Positions 9,153 to 17,650 of a DNA stretch of 64,000 nt are shown in pieces. How positions within the stretch are numbered: the stretch's first letter is position 1; the number at the start of each line of letters is the position of its first letter. Origin of the DNA: Quadrisphaera sp. INWT6 (GTDB taxonomy: Bacteria > Actinomycetota > Actinomycetes > Actinomycetales > Quadrisphaeraceae); the NCBI RefSeq assembly GCF_015390235.1, contig NZ_VUOH01000006.1, positions 124,001 to 188,000 of the forward strand, in the 5' to 3' direction. A model generated the notes under the pieces. It worked only from the letters and a program-made list of their open reading frames with translations. It was not told where the DNA came from and made no database searches. A program made the translations under genes and the position numbers.

Positions 9153-9892
9153 CAGGGCATCACGTCGCCGGAGTTGGGACCGAGCACCTGCCCGACGTAG
9201 AGGTTGCCGCCGGGGTCGCTGGCCAGCAGCACGGCCGTGGGGGCCACCTCCGCCGGCACCCCGAAGCGGCCCAGCGGCAGCTCGGCGCGCTTGGCCGCCT
9301 TCCACTCCTCGCTGATCCCGGCGACCATCGGCGTCTCGACGGGCCCGGGGGCGATGGCGTTGACCAGCACCCCCGCGGGGGCGACCTCCCGGGCGAGCGC
9401 CTTGGTCATGCCGATGACGCCGGCCTTGGCGGCGCTGTAGTGCGCCAGGCCCACCCCGCCCTTGAGGCCCAGCTGGGAGGCGATGCTGATGATCCGGCCG
9501 CTGCCCGCGGCGAGCATGGAGGGCAGCACCGCGCGGCAGGCGAGGAAGACGCCGGTGAGGTCGACGTCGAGCGTGCGCTGCCACTGGGCCAGCGGCATCT
9601 GCGCCAGCGGGCCCTCGTCGAGCACGCCGGCGCTGTTGACCAGGACGTCGACCCTGCCGTGCCGGTCCAGCACGTGCTGGACCGCGGCGGTGACCGAGGC
9701 CTCGTCGGTGACGTCGACGCGCACCGAGCTGGCCGCACCGGCCGCGGCGGCGGCGCGCTCGAGGCGGTCGCCGTCGCGGTCGGCCGCCACGACGACGGCT
9801 CCCTCGGCGGTGTACGCGGCCGCGACGGCCTGGCCGATGCCGCTGGCCGCCCCCACCACGAGCGCGACGCGCCCCTCGAGCGCGCCGGTCAC
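9152..9892 (-). CDS. SDR family oxidoreductase (first of two in the cassette)
   Basis: 246-residue classical short-chain dehydrogenase: cofactor motif GAASGIG near residue 14, acidic residue after the second strand (AADRDGD) suggesting NAD(H), NSAG motif, catalytic Ser in SIASQ and Tyr/Lys in HYSAAK. Probably oxidises or reduces a hydroxyl/keto group of the compound handled by the cassette; the substrate is unknown. The GTG at 9892 overlaps the stop of the second SDR gene as GTGA, and its own stop overlaps the next ATG. It could also be a FabG-like paralogue, but operon position argues for catabolism. Confidence 0.85.
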   Translation of the reverse strand: MTGALEGRVALVVGAASGIGQAVAAAYTAEGAVVVAADRDGDRLERAAAAAGAASSVRVDVTDEASVTAAVQHVLDRHGRVDVLVNSAGVLDEGPLAQMPLAQWQRTLDVDLTGVFLACRAVLPSMLAAGSGRIISIASQLGLKGGVGLAHYSAAKAGVIGMTKALAREVAPAGVLVNAIAPGPVETPMVAGISEEWKAAKRAELPLGRFGVPAEVAPTAVLLASDPGGNLYVGQVLGPNSGDVMP

Positions 9893-10647
9893 GCCGGCAT
9901 CCTGACGGTGAGCCCGCCGTCGACCACCAGCTCCTGGCCGGTGACGTAGGCGGCGTCGGGGCCGGTGAGGAAGCGGATGACCGTCGCGACCTCCTCGGGG
10001 CGGCCCACCCGGCCCCAGGGGATGCCGGCGCCGGCGGCGCGCAGCCCCTCGGGGCCGAGGGAGTTGACGGGGTCGGAGGACTGCGGGGTCTCGATGAGCC
10101 CCGGGACCACCGTGTTGACGCGGATGCCGCGGGGTGCGAGCTCGACCGCCAGGCTGCGGCACAGCCCGATGACGCCGGCCTTCGCGGCGGCGTAGTGGGC
10201 GTGGTCGCCCCACCCGTAGACGCCCCCGGCGATCGAGGAGACCGCGACCATCGCGCCGCCGTCGTCCATCCGGGCCGCGGCGGAGCGGAGCACGCGCAGC
10301 ACCCCGGTGAGGTCGACCGAGAGCATGTCGTCCCAGGCCCCGTCGGTCAGCTCCGCCAGGGGCGCCCTGCGGAGCACCCCCGCCGCGGCGACGGCGACGT
10401 CGAGCCGGCCCCACTCGTCGAGGGCCCGCTGGGCGAGGGCGTCGACCTGCGCCGGGTCGCGCACGTCGACCTCGGCCACGACGCACTCGCCGCCGGCGGC
10501 GCGCACCAGCGCCGCCGTGTGCTCGGGGTCGTGCGGGTCGCCGGGGTAGCTCCCCGCGACGACCCGCACGCCCTGCTCGGCGTAGGCGACCGCCAGCGCG
10601 CGGCCGATGCCGCTCGCCGCGCCCGAGATGACGGCCACCCGCGCCAT
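9889..10647 (-). CDS. SDR family oxidoreductase (second of two in the cassette)
   Basis: 252-residue classical SDR with SGAASGIG near residue 8, AAAG in place of the usual NNAG, catalytic Ser in SSIAGG, and HYAAAK. A small insert after the second strand (about residues 30-45) sets it apart from its neighbour, so the two are not a recent duplicate. The ATG at 10647 overlaps the stop of the MFS gene as TGATG. Substrate unknown; it may act one step before or after the other SDR. Confidence 0.85.
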   Translation of the reverse strand: MARVAVISGAASGIGRALAVAYAEQGVRVVAGSYPGDPHDPEHTAALVRAAGGECVVAEVDVRDPAQVDALAQRALDEWGRLDVAVAAAGVLRRAPLAELTDGAWDDMLSVDLTGVLRVLRSAAARMDDGGAMVAVSSIAGGVYGWGDHAHYAAAKAGVIGLCRSLAVELAPRGIRVNTVVPGLIETPQSSDPVNSLGPEGLRAAGAGIPWGRVGRPEEVATVIRFLTGPDAAYVTGQELVVDGGLTVRMPA

Positions 10648-12065
10648 CAGTGCGACGCCACCGCGGGGGCGCCGGCCGGGACCAGCTCGGGGTCGACCTG
10701 CTCGAGCACGGCGACCGGGCGGCAGCCGAGCATCGCGACCGCCGACAGGAGGATGCCGCCGGCGCCGACCCACAGCGCCGCGGACGACCAGGAGGTGCCC
10801 GCCGCGAGCAGCGCCGTCACCGTGATGCCGGCGACGATGGCGCCGGGCTGGCTCATGGCGCCCAGGAACGTGGCGCCGGTGGCGCGGCAGTCGACGTCGT
10901 AGGCCTCGCCCATGAGGAACAGCAGCGCGGCGTACGGGCCCACCAGGAAGAACATGCCGACCGAGTACAGGACCACGGTCATCACCGGGCCGGTGGTGAG
11001 GCTGAGCATCAGCGTGAAGGCGGCGGCGGAGACGAACCAGCCGACGACGATGACGCCACGGCGCCCGAAGCGGTCACCGGCCCAGCCGTGGAAGAGGTAG
11101 CCGCAGAAGGCGACGATGTTGATGACGATGAACATCCCGAGGGCCGAGGCGAAGTCCACGCCCTTGGCCTCGACCAGGACGCTGGTGCCCAGGACGCTGA
11201 AGACCTGGATGCCGAACCAGTTGAAGATCCAGGCGAGGGACAGCGCGACGGTGTTGCGGCGCGCGGCGGGGGCGAAGATCTGGCGCAGCGGCGCCTTGGG
11301 CTCGGCCTCGAGGTGGTACTCGGCGGCCAGGACGCGCGCCTCGTCGGTGCGGCCCTCCTTGACGAGGGTGCGGAGCCGGGAGGCGATCTGGAACTGCGGC
11401 GTCTCCTTGAGGGTGCGGCGCAGCAGCAGGATGACGATCGCGGGGAACGTGGCCAGCAGGAAGCACCCGCGCCAGCCGACGACGGGCAGGAGCGCGGCGG
11501 CGAAGGCCGCGGCGAGCAGGGTGCCCAGAGGCCAGCCGCCCTGGACGATCGAGTAGACGAAGCCGCGCCGCTTCTTGATGACGGCGTCCTCCGAGACCGC
11601 GTAGATCTCGTTCAGGTAGGTGGTGTTGACCGACTGCTCGGCCAGGCCCAGGCCGCCGAGGGAGCGGACGGCCACCAGGTACGCGGGGTTGCAGGTCAGC
11701 GCGGTCAGGCCCGAGGCGAGGGCGGTGCCGGCGACCGTGACGAGCATGCCGCGGCGGCGGCCGAGGCGGTCGACCAGCGGGCCGACGCCGAGGACCACGA
11801 ACGCGGTGCCGATGGAGATGAGGGTGGCGACGCCGGTGGCGGTCGCGGCGGACCAGGTGAAGTCGGCCTGCAGCGCCGGGAGCAGGGTGCCGAACAGGAT
11901 GAAGTCGTACACGGCGAAGACCCACGCCATCAGGGCGAACAGGGTGCCCTTGCGGGTCTCGCGGACGGAGACCAGGTGGCGGCGCCAGGGGTTGGCGCCG
12001 GCCGGGCTGCTGGGCTGGCTGGAGGGCTGGCTGCTGGGCGGGGCGGCGGACTCGGACGTGCTCAT
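10647..12065 (-). CDS. MFS metabolite:proton symporter
   Basis: 472-residue inner-membrane transporter with about 12 hydrophobic segments, a Ser/Pro/Gln-rich cytoplasmic N-terminus and the MFS loop motif VDRLGRRRG after the second segment. The overall pattern, including NEIYAVSEDAV and RRGFVYSIVQGGWPLG in the middle, is that of sugar-acid or aromatic-acid:H+ symporters. It is the obvious uptake system for the cassette substrate. GAGAGGA precedes the ATG. It lies 45 bp after the deacetylase-fold gene and is coupled to the SDR gene. Confidence 0.87.
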   Translation of the reverse strand: MSTSESAAPPSSQPSSQPSSPAGANPWRRHLVSVRETRKGTLFALMAWVFAVYDFILFGTLLPALQADFTWSAATATGVATLISIGTAFVVLGVGPLVDRLGRRRGMLVTVAGTALASGLTALTCNPAYLVAVRSLGGLGLAEQSVNTTYLNEIYAVSEDAVIKKRRGFVYSIVQGGWPLGTLLAAAFAAALLPVVGWRGCFLLATFPAIVILLLRRTLKETPQFQIASRLRTLVKEGRTDEARVLAAEYHLEAEPKAPLRQIFAPAARRNTVALSLAWIFNWFGIQVFSVLGTSVLVEAKGVDFASALGMFIVINIVAFCGYLFHGWAGDRFGRRGVIVVGWFVSAAAFTLMLSLTTGPVMTVVLYSVGMFFLVGPYAALLFLMGEAYDVDCRATGATFLGAMSQPGAIVAGITVTALLAAGTSWSSAALWVGAGGILLSAVAMLGCRPVAVLEQVDPELVPAGAPAVASH

Positions 12066-12110
12066 GGGGAGGTCCTCTCGGGCGTGCGGGAGCGGCGGGG
12101 CGAGCAGGGG

Positions 12111-13010
12111 TCAGGCGCGGCGGGGGTTGCGGGCGATGAAGTCGTCGGCGATCTCGTCGAAGGTCACCCAGCGGGTGCCCTCGTGGCTGTTGATGTGCGC
12201 GATGAGGCGCTCGAGCATCAGCAGCACCTGCGGGCGCCCCGAGACGTCGGGGTGGATCGTCAGGGTGAAGACCGCGGGCGCGTCGTCGTCGCCGTCACCG
12301 GTCTCGCGGTAGACCCAGTCGAACTGGTCGCGCCACATCTCCTCGAGGTGGCGGGGGTTGACGAAGCCGTGGCTGTTCGGGCTCGTCTTGATGAACATCA
12401 TCGGAGGCAGGTCGTCGAGGTACCAGTTCGCGGGGATCTCGACCAGGTCGGTCTCCTCGCCCCGCTCGAGCGGCCTCATCCAGCTGCTCGCGGGCTGGGA
12501 GTAGTCGATCGGCGTCCAGGAGTCGCCGACGCGCACGTAGTAGCACTCGAAGTCGCGGTGCATGAGGGAGTGGTCGTACTTGATGCCGCGCTCGAGCAGC
12601 AGCTCGTTGCTGACGCGGGAGAACTCCCACCAGGGCGCGACGTAGCCGGTGGGACGGCGGCCGGTGACCTCGGTGACGAGGTCGATGCAGCGGTCGAGGA
12701 CCTCGGTCTCCTGCTCGCGGCTCATCGCGATCGGGTTCTCGTGCGAGTACCCGTGGATGCCGATCTCGTGGCCGGCCGCGGCGACGGCCGCGGTCTGCTC
12801 GGGGAAGGTCTCGATGGAGTGGCCCGGGATGAACCACGACGTCCTCATGTCGTGGCGGCGGAACAGCTCGAGCAGGCGGGGCACGCCGACCTCGCCGGCG
12901 AACATGCCGCGCGAGATGTCGTCGGGCGAGTCCTGCCCGCCGTACGAGCCGAGCCAGCCGGCGACGGCGTCGACGTCGACGCCGAAGGCGCAGAGGATCT
13001 CCTTGGGCAC
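12111..13010 (-). CDS. Polysaccharide-deacetylase-fold hydrolase, possibly a cyclic imide hydrolase
   Basis: 299-residue metal-dependent hydrolase of the NodB/PuuE fold. Metal-site motifs are visible: VDVD (residues 11-14), HGYSH (H-x3-H, near 84-88) and APWWEFS (near 124-130). It is cytosolic, without signal peptide, which argues against a role on cell wall or chitin. From memory the N-terminal pattern and length resemble the Pseudomonas cyclic imide hydrolase, which belongs to this fold; allantoinase-type PuuE is the other candidate. An asparaginase-like gene upstream would fit hydrolysis of a half-amide formed by ring opening. AGGAGG lies 8 nt before the GTG. Fold is certain, substrate is inference. 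Confidence 0.72.
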   Translation of the reverse strand: MPKEILCAFGVDVDAVAGWLGSYGGQDSPDDISRGMFAGEVGVPRLLELFRRHDMRTSWFIPGHSIETFPEQTAAVAAAGHEIGIHGYSHENPIAMSREQETEVLDRCIDLVTEVTGRRPTGYVAPWWEFSRVSNELLLERGIKYDHSLMHRDFECYYVRVGDSWTPIDYSQPASSWMRPLERGEETDLVEIPANWYLDDLPPMMFIKTSPNSHGFVNPRHLEEMWRDQFDWVYRETGDGDDDAPAVFTLTIHPDVSGRPQVLLMLERLIAHINSHEGTRWVTFDEIADDFIARNPRRA

Positions 13011-13070
13011 AGCACTACCTCCTGGGTGGGTGGGGCTTGACGGTGTTGACGGTGTTGACGGTCTGGGTGG

Positions 13071-14084
13071 TCAGTCGGTGAGGGCGGCGTGCGGCACCAC
13101 GGCCACCGCGCGCTCGGCGAAGGCCGCGGGCAGGTCCGCGCGGTCGGTGCCGGCGGCGAGCAGCGCGAGCAGCAGCACGCGGGCCTGCCCGGGGCGGAGC
13201 AGCCCCGAGGGGACGGCGCCCGCGGCGACCAGGTCGGCGCCGCCACCGCCGCCGTAGATCGCGGCCACGGGGCCCGCGGGGACGCGGGTCGACAGCACGA
13301 CCGGCACGCCGGAGGCCACCAGGGCCGTGACCGCCCCGAGCATCGCGGGGGGTGCGTTGCCGGCGCCCAGGCCCTGCAGCACGATCCCGTCGGCCCCGGC
13401 CGCGGCGAAGGCGCGCAGCGCGGTGTCGTCGGCCCCGGGGTAGGTGGCGACGACGTCGACCCGCACCCGGCCGAGGTCCATGGCGTCGAGGTCGAGGGCC
13501 GGGGGGCGCTGGGACGCCGCCGCGAGGTGCACGCCGTCGGGACCGACGCGGCCGACCAGGCCGCCGGAGGGGGCGCCGAAGGCCTGGGTCGCCAGGGTGT
13601 CGACCTTCTGGACCCCGCGGGCGGCGAAGACCGAGCCGTCGAAGCAGACCAGGACGCCCGCGCCGCGGGCCTGCGGGGAGGTCGCCACCAGCAGGGCGTC
13701 GCGCAGGTTGGCGGGCCCGTCGGTGCGGGGGTCGTCGGCGGGGCGCTGCGCTCCGGTGAGGACGACGGGCCGGGGGTCGTCGTGGACGAGGTCGAGCAGG
13801 AGGGCGGTCTCCTCGGTGGTGTCCGTGCCGTGGGTGAGGACGACGCCGTCGACGTCCTCGTCGGCGAGCGCGGCGCGGACGGCGCGGGCGATCTCGCCCA
13901 GCTGGGCGGGGCGCAGGGCGAAGCCGTTCCACAGGCCGGCGTCGAGGACCTCGACGGTGACGCCCTCGGGGACGTCGACGCGCGCGACCAGGTCGGCCCC
14001 CGACAGGCCGGCCCGGTGGCCGCCCTCCGGGGTCCTCAGGCTGGCGATCGTGCCACCGGTGGTGACGACGACGGCTCGACGCAC
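13071..14084 (-). CDS. Asparaginase-family amidohydrolase
   Basis: 337 residues with both catalytic signatures of L-asparaginases: TTGGTIAS at about 8-15 and LTHGTDTTEE at about 82-91, plus TGAQRP. No signal peptide, so cytosolic. The family hydrolyses asparagine and related side-chain or half-amides to acid and ammonia. As first gene of a LacI-controlled catabolic operon it may act on a pathway half-amide rather than asparagine. The GTG is preceded by GAGGAGGA. The 60-bp gap to the next gene contains short 9-bp repeats. Confidence 0.85.
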   Translation of the reverse strand: MRRAVVVTTGGTIASLRTPEGGHRAGLSGADLVARVDVPEGVTVEVLDAGLWNGFALRPAQLGEIARAVRAALADEDVDGVVLTHGTDTTEETALLLDLVHDDPRPVVLTGAQRPADDPRTDGPANLRDALLVATSPQARGAGVLVCFDGSVFAARGVQKVDTLATQAFGAPSGGLVGRVGPDGVHLAAASQRPPALDLDAMDLGRVRVDVVATYPGADDTALRAFAAAGADGIVLQGLGAGNAPPAMLGAVTALVASGVPVVLSTRVPAGPVAAIYGGGGGADLVAAGAVPSGLLRPGQARVLLLALLAAGTDRADLPAAFAERAVAVVPHAALTD

Positions 14085-14140
14085 GGGTCCTCCTCGAACA
14101 GCGTGGGAGCGCGCGGGTGGGGGTCGACGTCGACTCCGCC

Positions 14141-14171
14141 CAATCGTTTGGGCGGCGTGCCCAAACGATTG
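14141..14171. promoter_or_regulatory. Double LacI-type operator between the cassette and lacI
   Basis: CAATCGTTTGGGC (14141-14153) and its exact reverse complement (14159-14171), separated by 5 bp. Each arm is itself a near-palindromic LacI/GalR site centred on CG (AATCGTTT and AAACGATT). The two centres are 21 bp apart, two helical turns, so two dimers would sit on the same face. It lies 57 bp upstream of the asparaginase-like gene and 146 bp upstream of lacI. AT content is far above the surroundings. Confidence 0.85.
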
Positions 14172-14304
14172 CGCTGCGGTTGAGGAGTAGAGAACTGGGT
14201 CGCGGTCGACGCGTCAAGGCCCTGGGCGCGAGTCGCGGCGGCGCGGCGCGATCTTTAACAGGGACGTCACACGCGGCGCCCGCGGATCACCTGCCCGCAA
14301 CACG

Positions 14305-14310
14305 TACCGT
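14305..14310 (+). promoter_or_regulatory. Leaderless-type -10 box of the LacI regulator
   Basis: TACCGT with exactly 6 nt to the GTG at 14317. Confidence 0.5.
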
Positions 14311-14316
14311 GGCGGC

Positions 14317-15366
14317 GTGGACGGCCCGGCAGACGACCCCGACCCCACGCCCCGCCGCGGCCCGGTCACGCTGCGGACCATCGCCGAGCTCGCCGGCGTC
14401 CACGTCACCACCGTCTCCCGGGTGCTCGCGCCGCCGGCCCAGGCGGTGCGCACGTCCTCTCCCGAGACCGCGCAGCGCATCCGCGAGATCGCCGCCGAGC
14501 TCGGCTACCGGCCCGACCCCCACGGGCGCGCCCTGCGCACCAACCGCAGCCACCTCGTGGGGGTCCTCGTGCCCCGCCTGGCCGACCTCGTGCTCGCCAC
14601 CATCTACGAGGGCGTCGAGGACGCCGCGGGCCGCGCCGGGTACTCGACCTTCGTCACCAACAGCCAGGACGACGTGGCCCGCCGCGCCGACCGGACCGAC
14701 ATGCTGCTCGCCCGCCGGGTCGACGGGATCCTCCTCGGGGACGCGCCTGTCGACGGGTCCTCGCTGGGCCTGCTGGTGGAGCGGGGCGTCCCGTACGCCC
14801 TCGTCAGCCGCCGCGCGCCCGGCCACCCCTCGGTGACCTGCGACGACCTCGCCGGGGGCCGCCTGGCGGCGGAGCACCTGCTCGCCCTCGGGCACCGCGA
14901 CGTGGCGGTCGTCGCGGGCGAGCCGTACACGAGCACCGGCCTGGACCGCACCGGCGGCTTCCTCGCCGCCTTCGCCGAGGCCGGGCACCCCGTGCCCGAC
15001 CACCGGGTCCGCCGGTCGGGCTTCGACGTGCGCGGTGGCCGCGAGGCCGCGGAGGCGCTCCTGGCCACCGGCCCGCTGCCGACGGCGGTCTTCGCCGTCA
15101 ACGACTTCGCCGCCATCGGCGTCATGGGCGCCGTCCGCGACCGGGGGCTGACCCCCGGCCGCGAGGTGTCCGTCGTCGGCTTCAACGACGTGCCCCTCGC
15201 CGCGGAGCTGCCCGTGGGGCTCACCACCGTGCGCTCCCCCATGCACGAGATGGGCCGTCGGGGGTTCGCGCTGCTGCTCGCCCGGATCGAGGGCCGCACC
15301 TGGGGCTCGGAGCTCCTCGACCCCGAGCTCGTCGCCCGCGCCTCGACGGGTCCCGCACCGCGCTGA
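14317..15366 (+). CDS. LacI/GalR family transcriptional regulator
   Basis: 349 residues. N-terminal LacI helix-turn-helix (TLRTIAELAGVHVTTVSRVL, about 18-37) with the hinge region to about 70, then a periplasmic-binding-protein-like ligand domain ending near 345 (motif VVGFNDVPLAAELPVGLTTV). It is divergent from the six-gene cassette, with the double operator in between; repression of the cassette and possibly of itself is inferred, with release by a pathway compound. An insertion of several residues after the recognition helix (APPAQAVRTSSPET) is slightly longer than usual. Confidence 0.92.
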   Translation: MDGPADDPDPTPRRGPVTLRTIAELAGVHVTTVSRVLAPPAQAVRTSSPETAQRIREIAAELGYRPDPHGRALRTNRSHLVGVLVPRLADLVLATIYEGVEDAAGRAGYSTFVTNSQDDVARRADRTDMLLARRVDGILLGDAPVDGSSLGLLVERGVPYALVSRRAPGHPSVTCDDLAGGRLAAEHLLALGHRDVAVVAGEPYTSTGLDRTGGFLAAFAEAGHPVPDHRVRRSGFDVRGGREAAEALLATGPLPTAVFAVNDFAAIGVMGAVRDRGLTPGREVSVVGFNDVPLAAELPVGLTTVRSPMHEMGRRGFALLLARIEGRTWGSELLDPELVARASTGPAPR

Positions 15367-15382
15367 GGCCCGCGCGCGCTGG

Positions 15383-16036
15383 TCAGCCGGGGGTCCCCAC
15401 CCGGACCCGCACCGAGCGGGCGCGCGCGGCGACGTCGTCGAGCACCCGGCGGCGAGGGTCGGCGACGTCGAGCAGCGGGCCCTGCGGCAGGGCGGCCACG
15501 GCTGCGCGCAGCTCGGTGGGCAGCGCCGAGAGGACGTCGGCCACGAGCTGGCGGTCGCCGCCGGGGACGACGACGTCGGGCGCCCGCCCCGGCGAGAGGA
15601 CGCGGGTGAGCCCGTCGGCCGCGGCACCGACGAGCCCCTCGGCCTGGTTGGCGCGGCGGCGGGCGTAGCGCTGCTGGCTCCAGCCGCCGGCGGCGGTCCG
15701 CGACTGCACGTAGCGGGTGCCGCCCAGCCCGTCGAGCACCTCGCCGGCGCGGGCGAGGCCCACGGCCCAGCCGCCGCGGCGGACGAGCACCAGCAGCGCC
15801 GTCCGAGGCCGGGCCGCGTGCTCCGCCAGCGCGGCGACGGGACCGCCGGCGTCGGCTCCCCCGGGCAGCACGAGGGGAGGCCACGGGACCTCGAGGTCGG
15901 CCACCTCGCCGTCGTCGCCCGCGAGCAGCAGCCGGTCGGGCGCCGCGCTGACGACGACCGGGCCGTGCGAGGACGTGAAGCGCTCCACCCAGCCGGTGAG
16001 CCGCTCCGGCGCCACCTCGACGAGGCGGCTGCTCAC
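15383..16036 (-). CDS. acVLRF1-type peptidyl-tRNA hydrolase (Vms1-like)
   Basis: 217-residue protein of the actinobacterial Vms1-like release factor 1 family, thought to free nascent chains from stalled 50S-peptidyl-tRNA complexes. The signature is GGWSQQRYARRRANQ near residues 120-134, where the conserved Gln corresponds to the catalytic Gln of the eRF1 GGQ loop. No zinc or ankyrin domain, as expected for the short bacterial form. It converges on lacI with 16 bp between stops. The GTG start at 16036 has neither a good ribosome binding site nor a leaderless box. The suf terminator lies just upstream. Confidence 0.8.
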   Translation of the reverse strand: MSSRLVEVAPERLTGWVERFTSSHGPVVVSAAPDRLLLAGDDGEVADLEVPWPPLVLPGGADAGGPVAALAEHAARPRTALLVLVRRGGWAVGLARAGEVLDGLGGTRYVQSRTAAGGWSQQRYARRRANQAEGLVGAAADGLTRVLSPGRAPDVVVPGGDRQLVADVLSALPTELRAAVAALPQGPLLDVADPRRRVLDDVAARARSVRVRVGTPG

Positions 16037-16063
16037 CCCACCGCCCCGAGCGGCGTGGCTCCG

Positions 16064-16122
16064 GACGTGCAGGACCCCGCCGAAGGGCCCCGGAGGGCCC
16101 CACCGACGGGGTCCTGCACGTC
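16064..16122 (-). terminator. Terminator of the suf operon
   Basis: Perfect 16-bp stem (16064-16079 with 16107-16122) around a 27-nt GC-rich loop, starting 13 bp after the sufT stop. Confidence 0.7.
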
Positions 16123-16135
16123 GGCCGTCACCGGC

Positions 16136-16450
16136 TCAGACGTTGAAGCCGAGGGCTCGCAGCTGGTCGCGGCCGTCAGCGGTGATCTTCTGCATGTCCC
16201 ACGGCGGCATCCACACCCAGTTGATGCGGTGGTCGTCGACGACGCCGGTCAGCACGTCGGCGACCTGCGCCTCGATCTCCTCGGTGAGCGGGCACGCCGC
16301 CGAGGTGAGGGTCATGTCGATGACCGCGGTGCGCGGCTCCTCGACCGTGAGGCCGTAGATGAGGCCCAGGTCGACGACGTTGATGCCGAGCTCGGGGTCG
16401 ACGACGTCCTTGAGGGCCTCCTCGACGTCCTCGCGGGTGACGTCGGACAT
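16136..16450 (-). CDS. sufT: SufT/MIP18-family (DUF59) Fe-S assembly protein
   Basis: 104-residue DUF59 protein, an Fe-S carrier or maturation factor acting with the SUF machinery. It contains the family DPELGINVVDLGLIY stretch (about 18-32) and the conserved Cys in SAACPL (about residue 54). Its ATG overlaps the sufC stop as TGATG. In the suf operons I know from actinomycetes, sufS and sufU stand between sufC and this gene; here they are absent. Confidence 0.9.
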   Translation of the reverse strand: MSDVTREDVEEALKDVVDPELGINVVDLGLIYGLTVEEPRTAVIDMTLTSAACPLTEEIEAQVADVLTGVVDDHRINWVWMPPWDMQKITADGRDQLRALGFNV

Positions 16451-17220
16451 CAGGCGCTCACGACGCCGGACCCGAGGAAGCGGTCGTAGCCGTTCTCCTC
16501 GAGGTCGTCGGCGAGCTCGGAGCCGCCCTCCTCCGCGACGCGCCCGGCCACGAAGACGTGGACGAAGTCGGGCTTCACGTAGCGCAGGATGCGCGTGTAG
16601 TGCGTGATCAGCAGCAGGCCGGTCTCGCCGGTGGCGCCGACGCGGTTCACGCCCTCGGACACGACGCGCAGCGCGTCGACGTCCAGGCCGGAGTCGGTCT
16701 CGTCGAGGACGGCGATCTTCGGCTTCAGGAGCTCCATCTGCAGGATCTCGTGGCGCTTCTTCTCACCGCCGGAGAAGCCCTCGTTGACGTTGCGCTCGGC
16801 GAAGGCCGGGTCCATGCGCAGCTGGTCCATGGCCGTGCGCACGTCCTTGGTCCAGTGGCGCAGCGAGGGGGCCTCGCCCGAGACGGCGGTCTTGGCGGTG
16901 CGCAGGAAGTTCGACACCGTGACGCCCGGCACCTCGACGGGGTACTGCATCGCGAGGAAGAGGCCGGCGCGGGCGCGCTCGTCGACGCTCATCGCGAGGA
17001 CGTCCTCGCCGTCGAGGGTGACGGAGCCGCCGGTGACCTCGTAGCGGGGGTGGCCGGCGATGGAGTACGCCAGCGTCGACTTGCCGGACCCGTTGGGGCC
17101 CATGATCGCGTGGGTCTCGCCGGCGCGGACGGTCAGGTCGACGCCGCGCAGGATCTGCTTGTCACCGGCGTCGGGGGTCTTGACGCTGACGTGCAGGTCG
17201 CGGATCTCCAGGGTGGCCAT
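16450..17220 (-). CDS. sufC: Fe-S cluster assembly ATPase SufC
   Basis: 256-residue soluble ABC-type ATPase that powers the SufBC2D scaffold. Walker A GPNGSGKST near residue 40, signature FSGGEKKR, Walker B IAVLDETDSGLD, and the SufC-typical HYTRIL at the H-loop. The ribosome binding site GAGGAG is about 11 nt before the ATG. Downstream it is coupled to sufT; upstream 57 bp separate it from the Rieske gene. Confidence 0.96.
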   Translation of the reverse strand: MATLEIRDLHVSVKTPDAGDKQILRGVDLTVRAGETHAIMGPNGSGKSTLAYSIAGHPRYEVTGGSVTLDGEDVLAMSVDERARAGLFLAMQYPVEVPGVTVSNFLRTAKTAVSGEAPSLRHWTKDVRTAMDQLRMDPAFAERNVNEGFSGGEKKRHEILQMELLKPKIAVLDETDSGLDVDALRVVSEGVNRVGATGETGLLLITHYTRILRYVKPDFVHVFVAGRVAEEGGSELADDLEENGYDRFLGSGVVSA

Positions 17221-17277
17221 GCTGGGGTGTTCTCCTCGGTCGAGGGTGCTTCAGGACTGTGGTGTCAGAGCTGACGG

Positions 17278-17631
17278 TCAGGACTCGGCGCGGGCGCCGA
17301 CGTCCGTGGTGGCGTCGACGAGGACGTCGTCGCCGTCGAGGGTGAGGGCGTACACGGGCACGGGGTGCACCGCGGGCAGGGCGCTCGGCCGGCCGGTGCG
17401 CAGGTCGAAGGCCGACCCGTGCAGCCAGCACTCGATCATGCAGCCCTCGACGTCGCCCTCGGACAGGGAGACCGCCTGGTGGCTGCAGGTGTCGGAGATG
17501 GCGTGGAGCCCGCCGTCCTCGTCGCGGACGACGGCCACGGGCACCAGCTCACCGCGGGGCCCCGGAGCCTCGACGCGCAGGGCGCCGGACTCCGGGACGT
17601 CCGCGGCGGAGCACACCCGCACCGCGCTCAT
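17278..17631 (-). CDS. Rieske-type ferredoxin of the suf operon
   Basis: 117-residue soluble [2Fe-2S] protein of the NirD/BphA3 type. Cluster ligands are visible as CSH (about 48-50) and CWLH (about 68-71). It probably serves as electron donor or cluster-handling partner in Fe-S assembly; small Rieske proteins between sufD and sufC are standard in actinomycetes. It begins 19 bp after the sufD stop. Confidence 0.9.
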   Translation of the reverse strand: MSAVRVCSAADVPESGALRVEAPGPRGELVPVAVVRDEDGGLHAISDTCSHQAVSLSEGDVEGCMIECWLHGSAFDLRTGRPSALPAVHPVPVYALTLDGDDVLVDATTDVGARAES

Positions 17632-17650
17632 CGCCGACCCGCCGCTCGGG

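Noticed and set aside
13038..13062. Repeated TTGACGGTG units before the deacetylase-fold gene.
   Set aside because: Only two to three short copies in a leader; too little to call a regulatory repeat.
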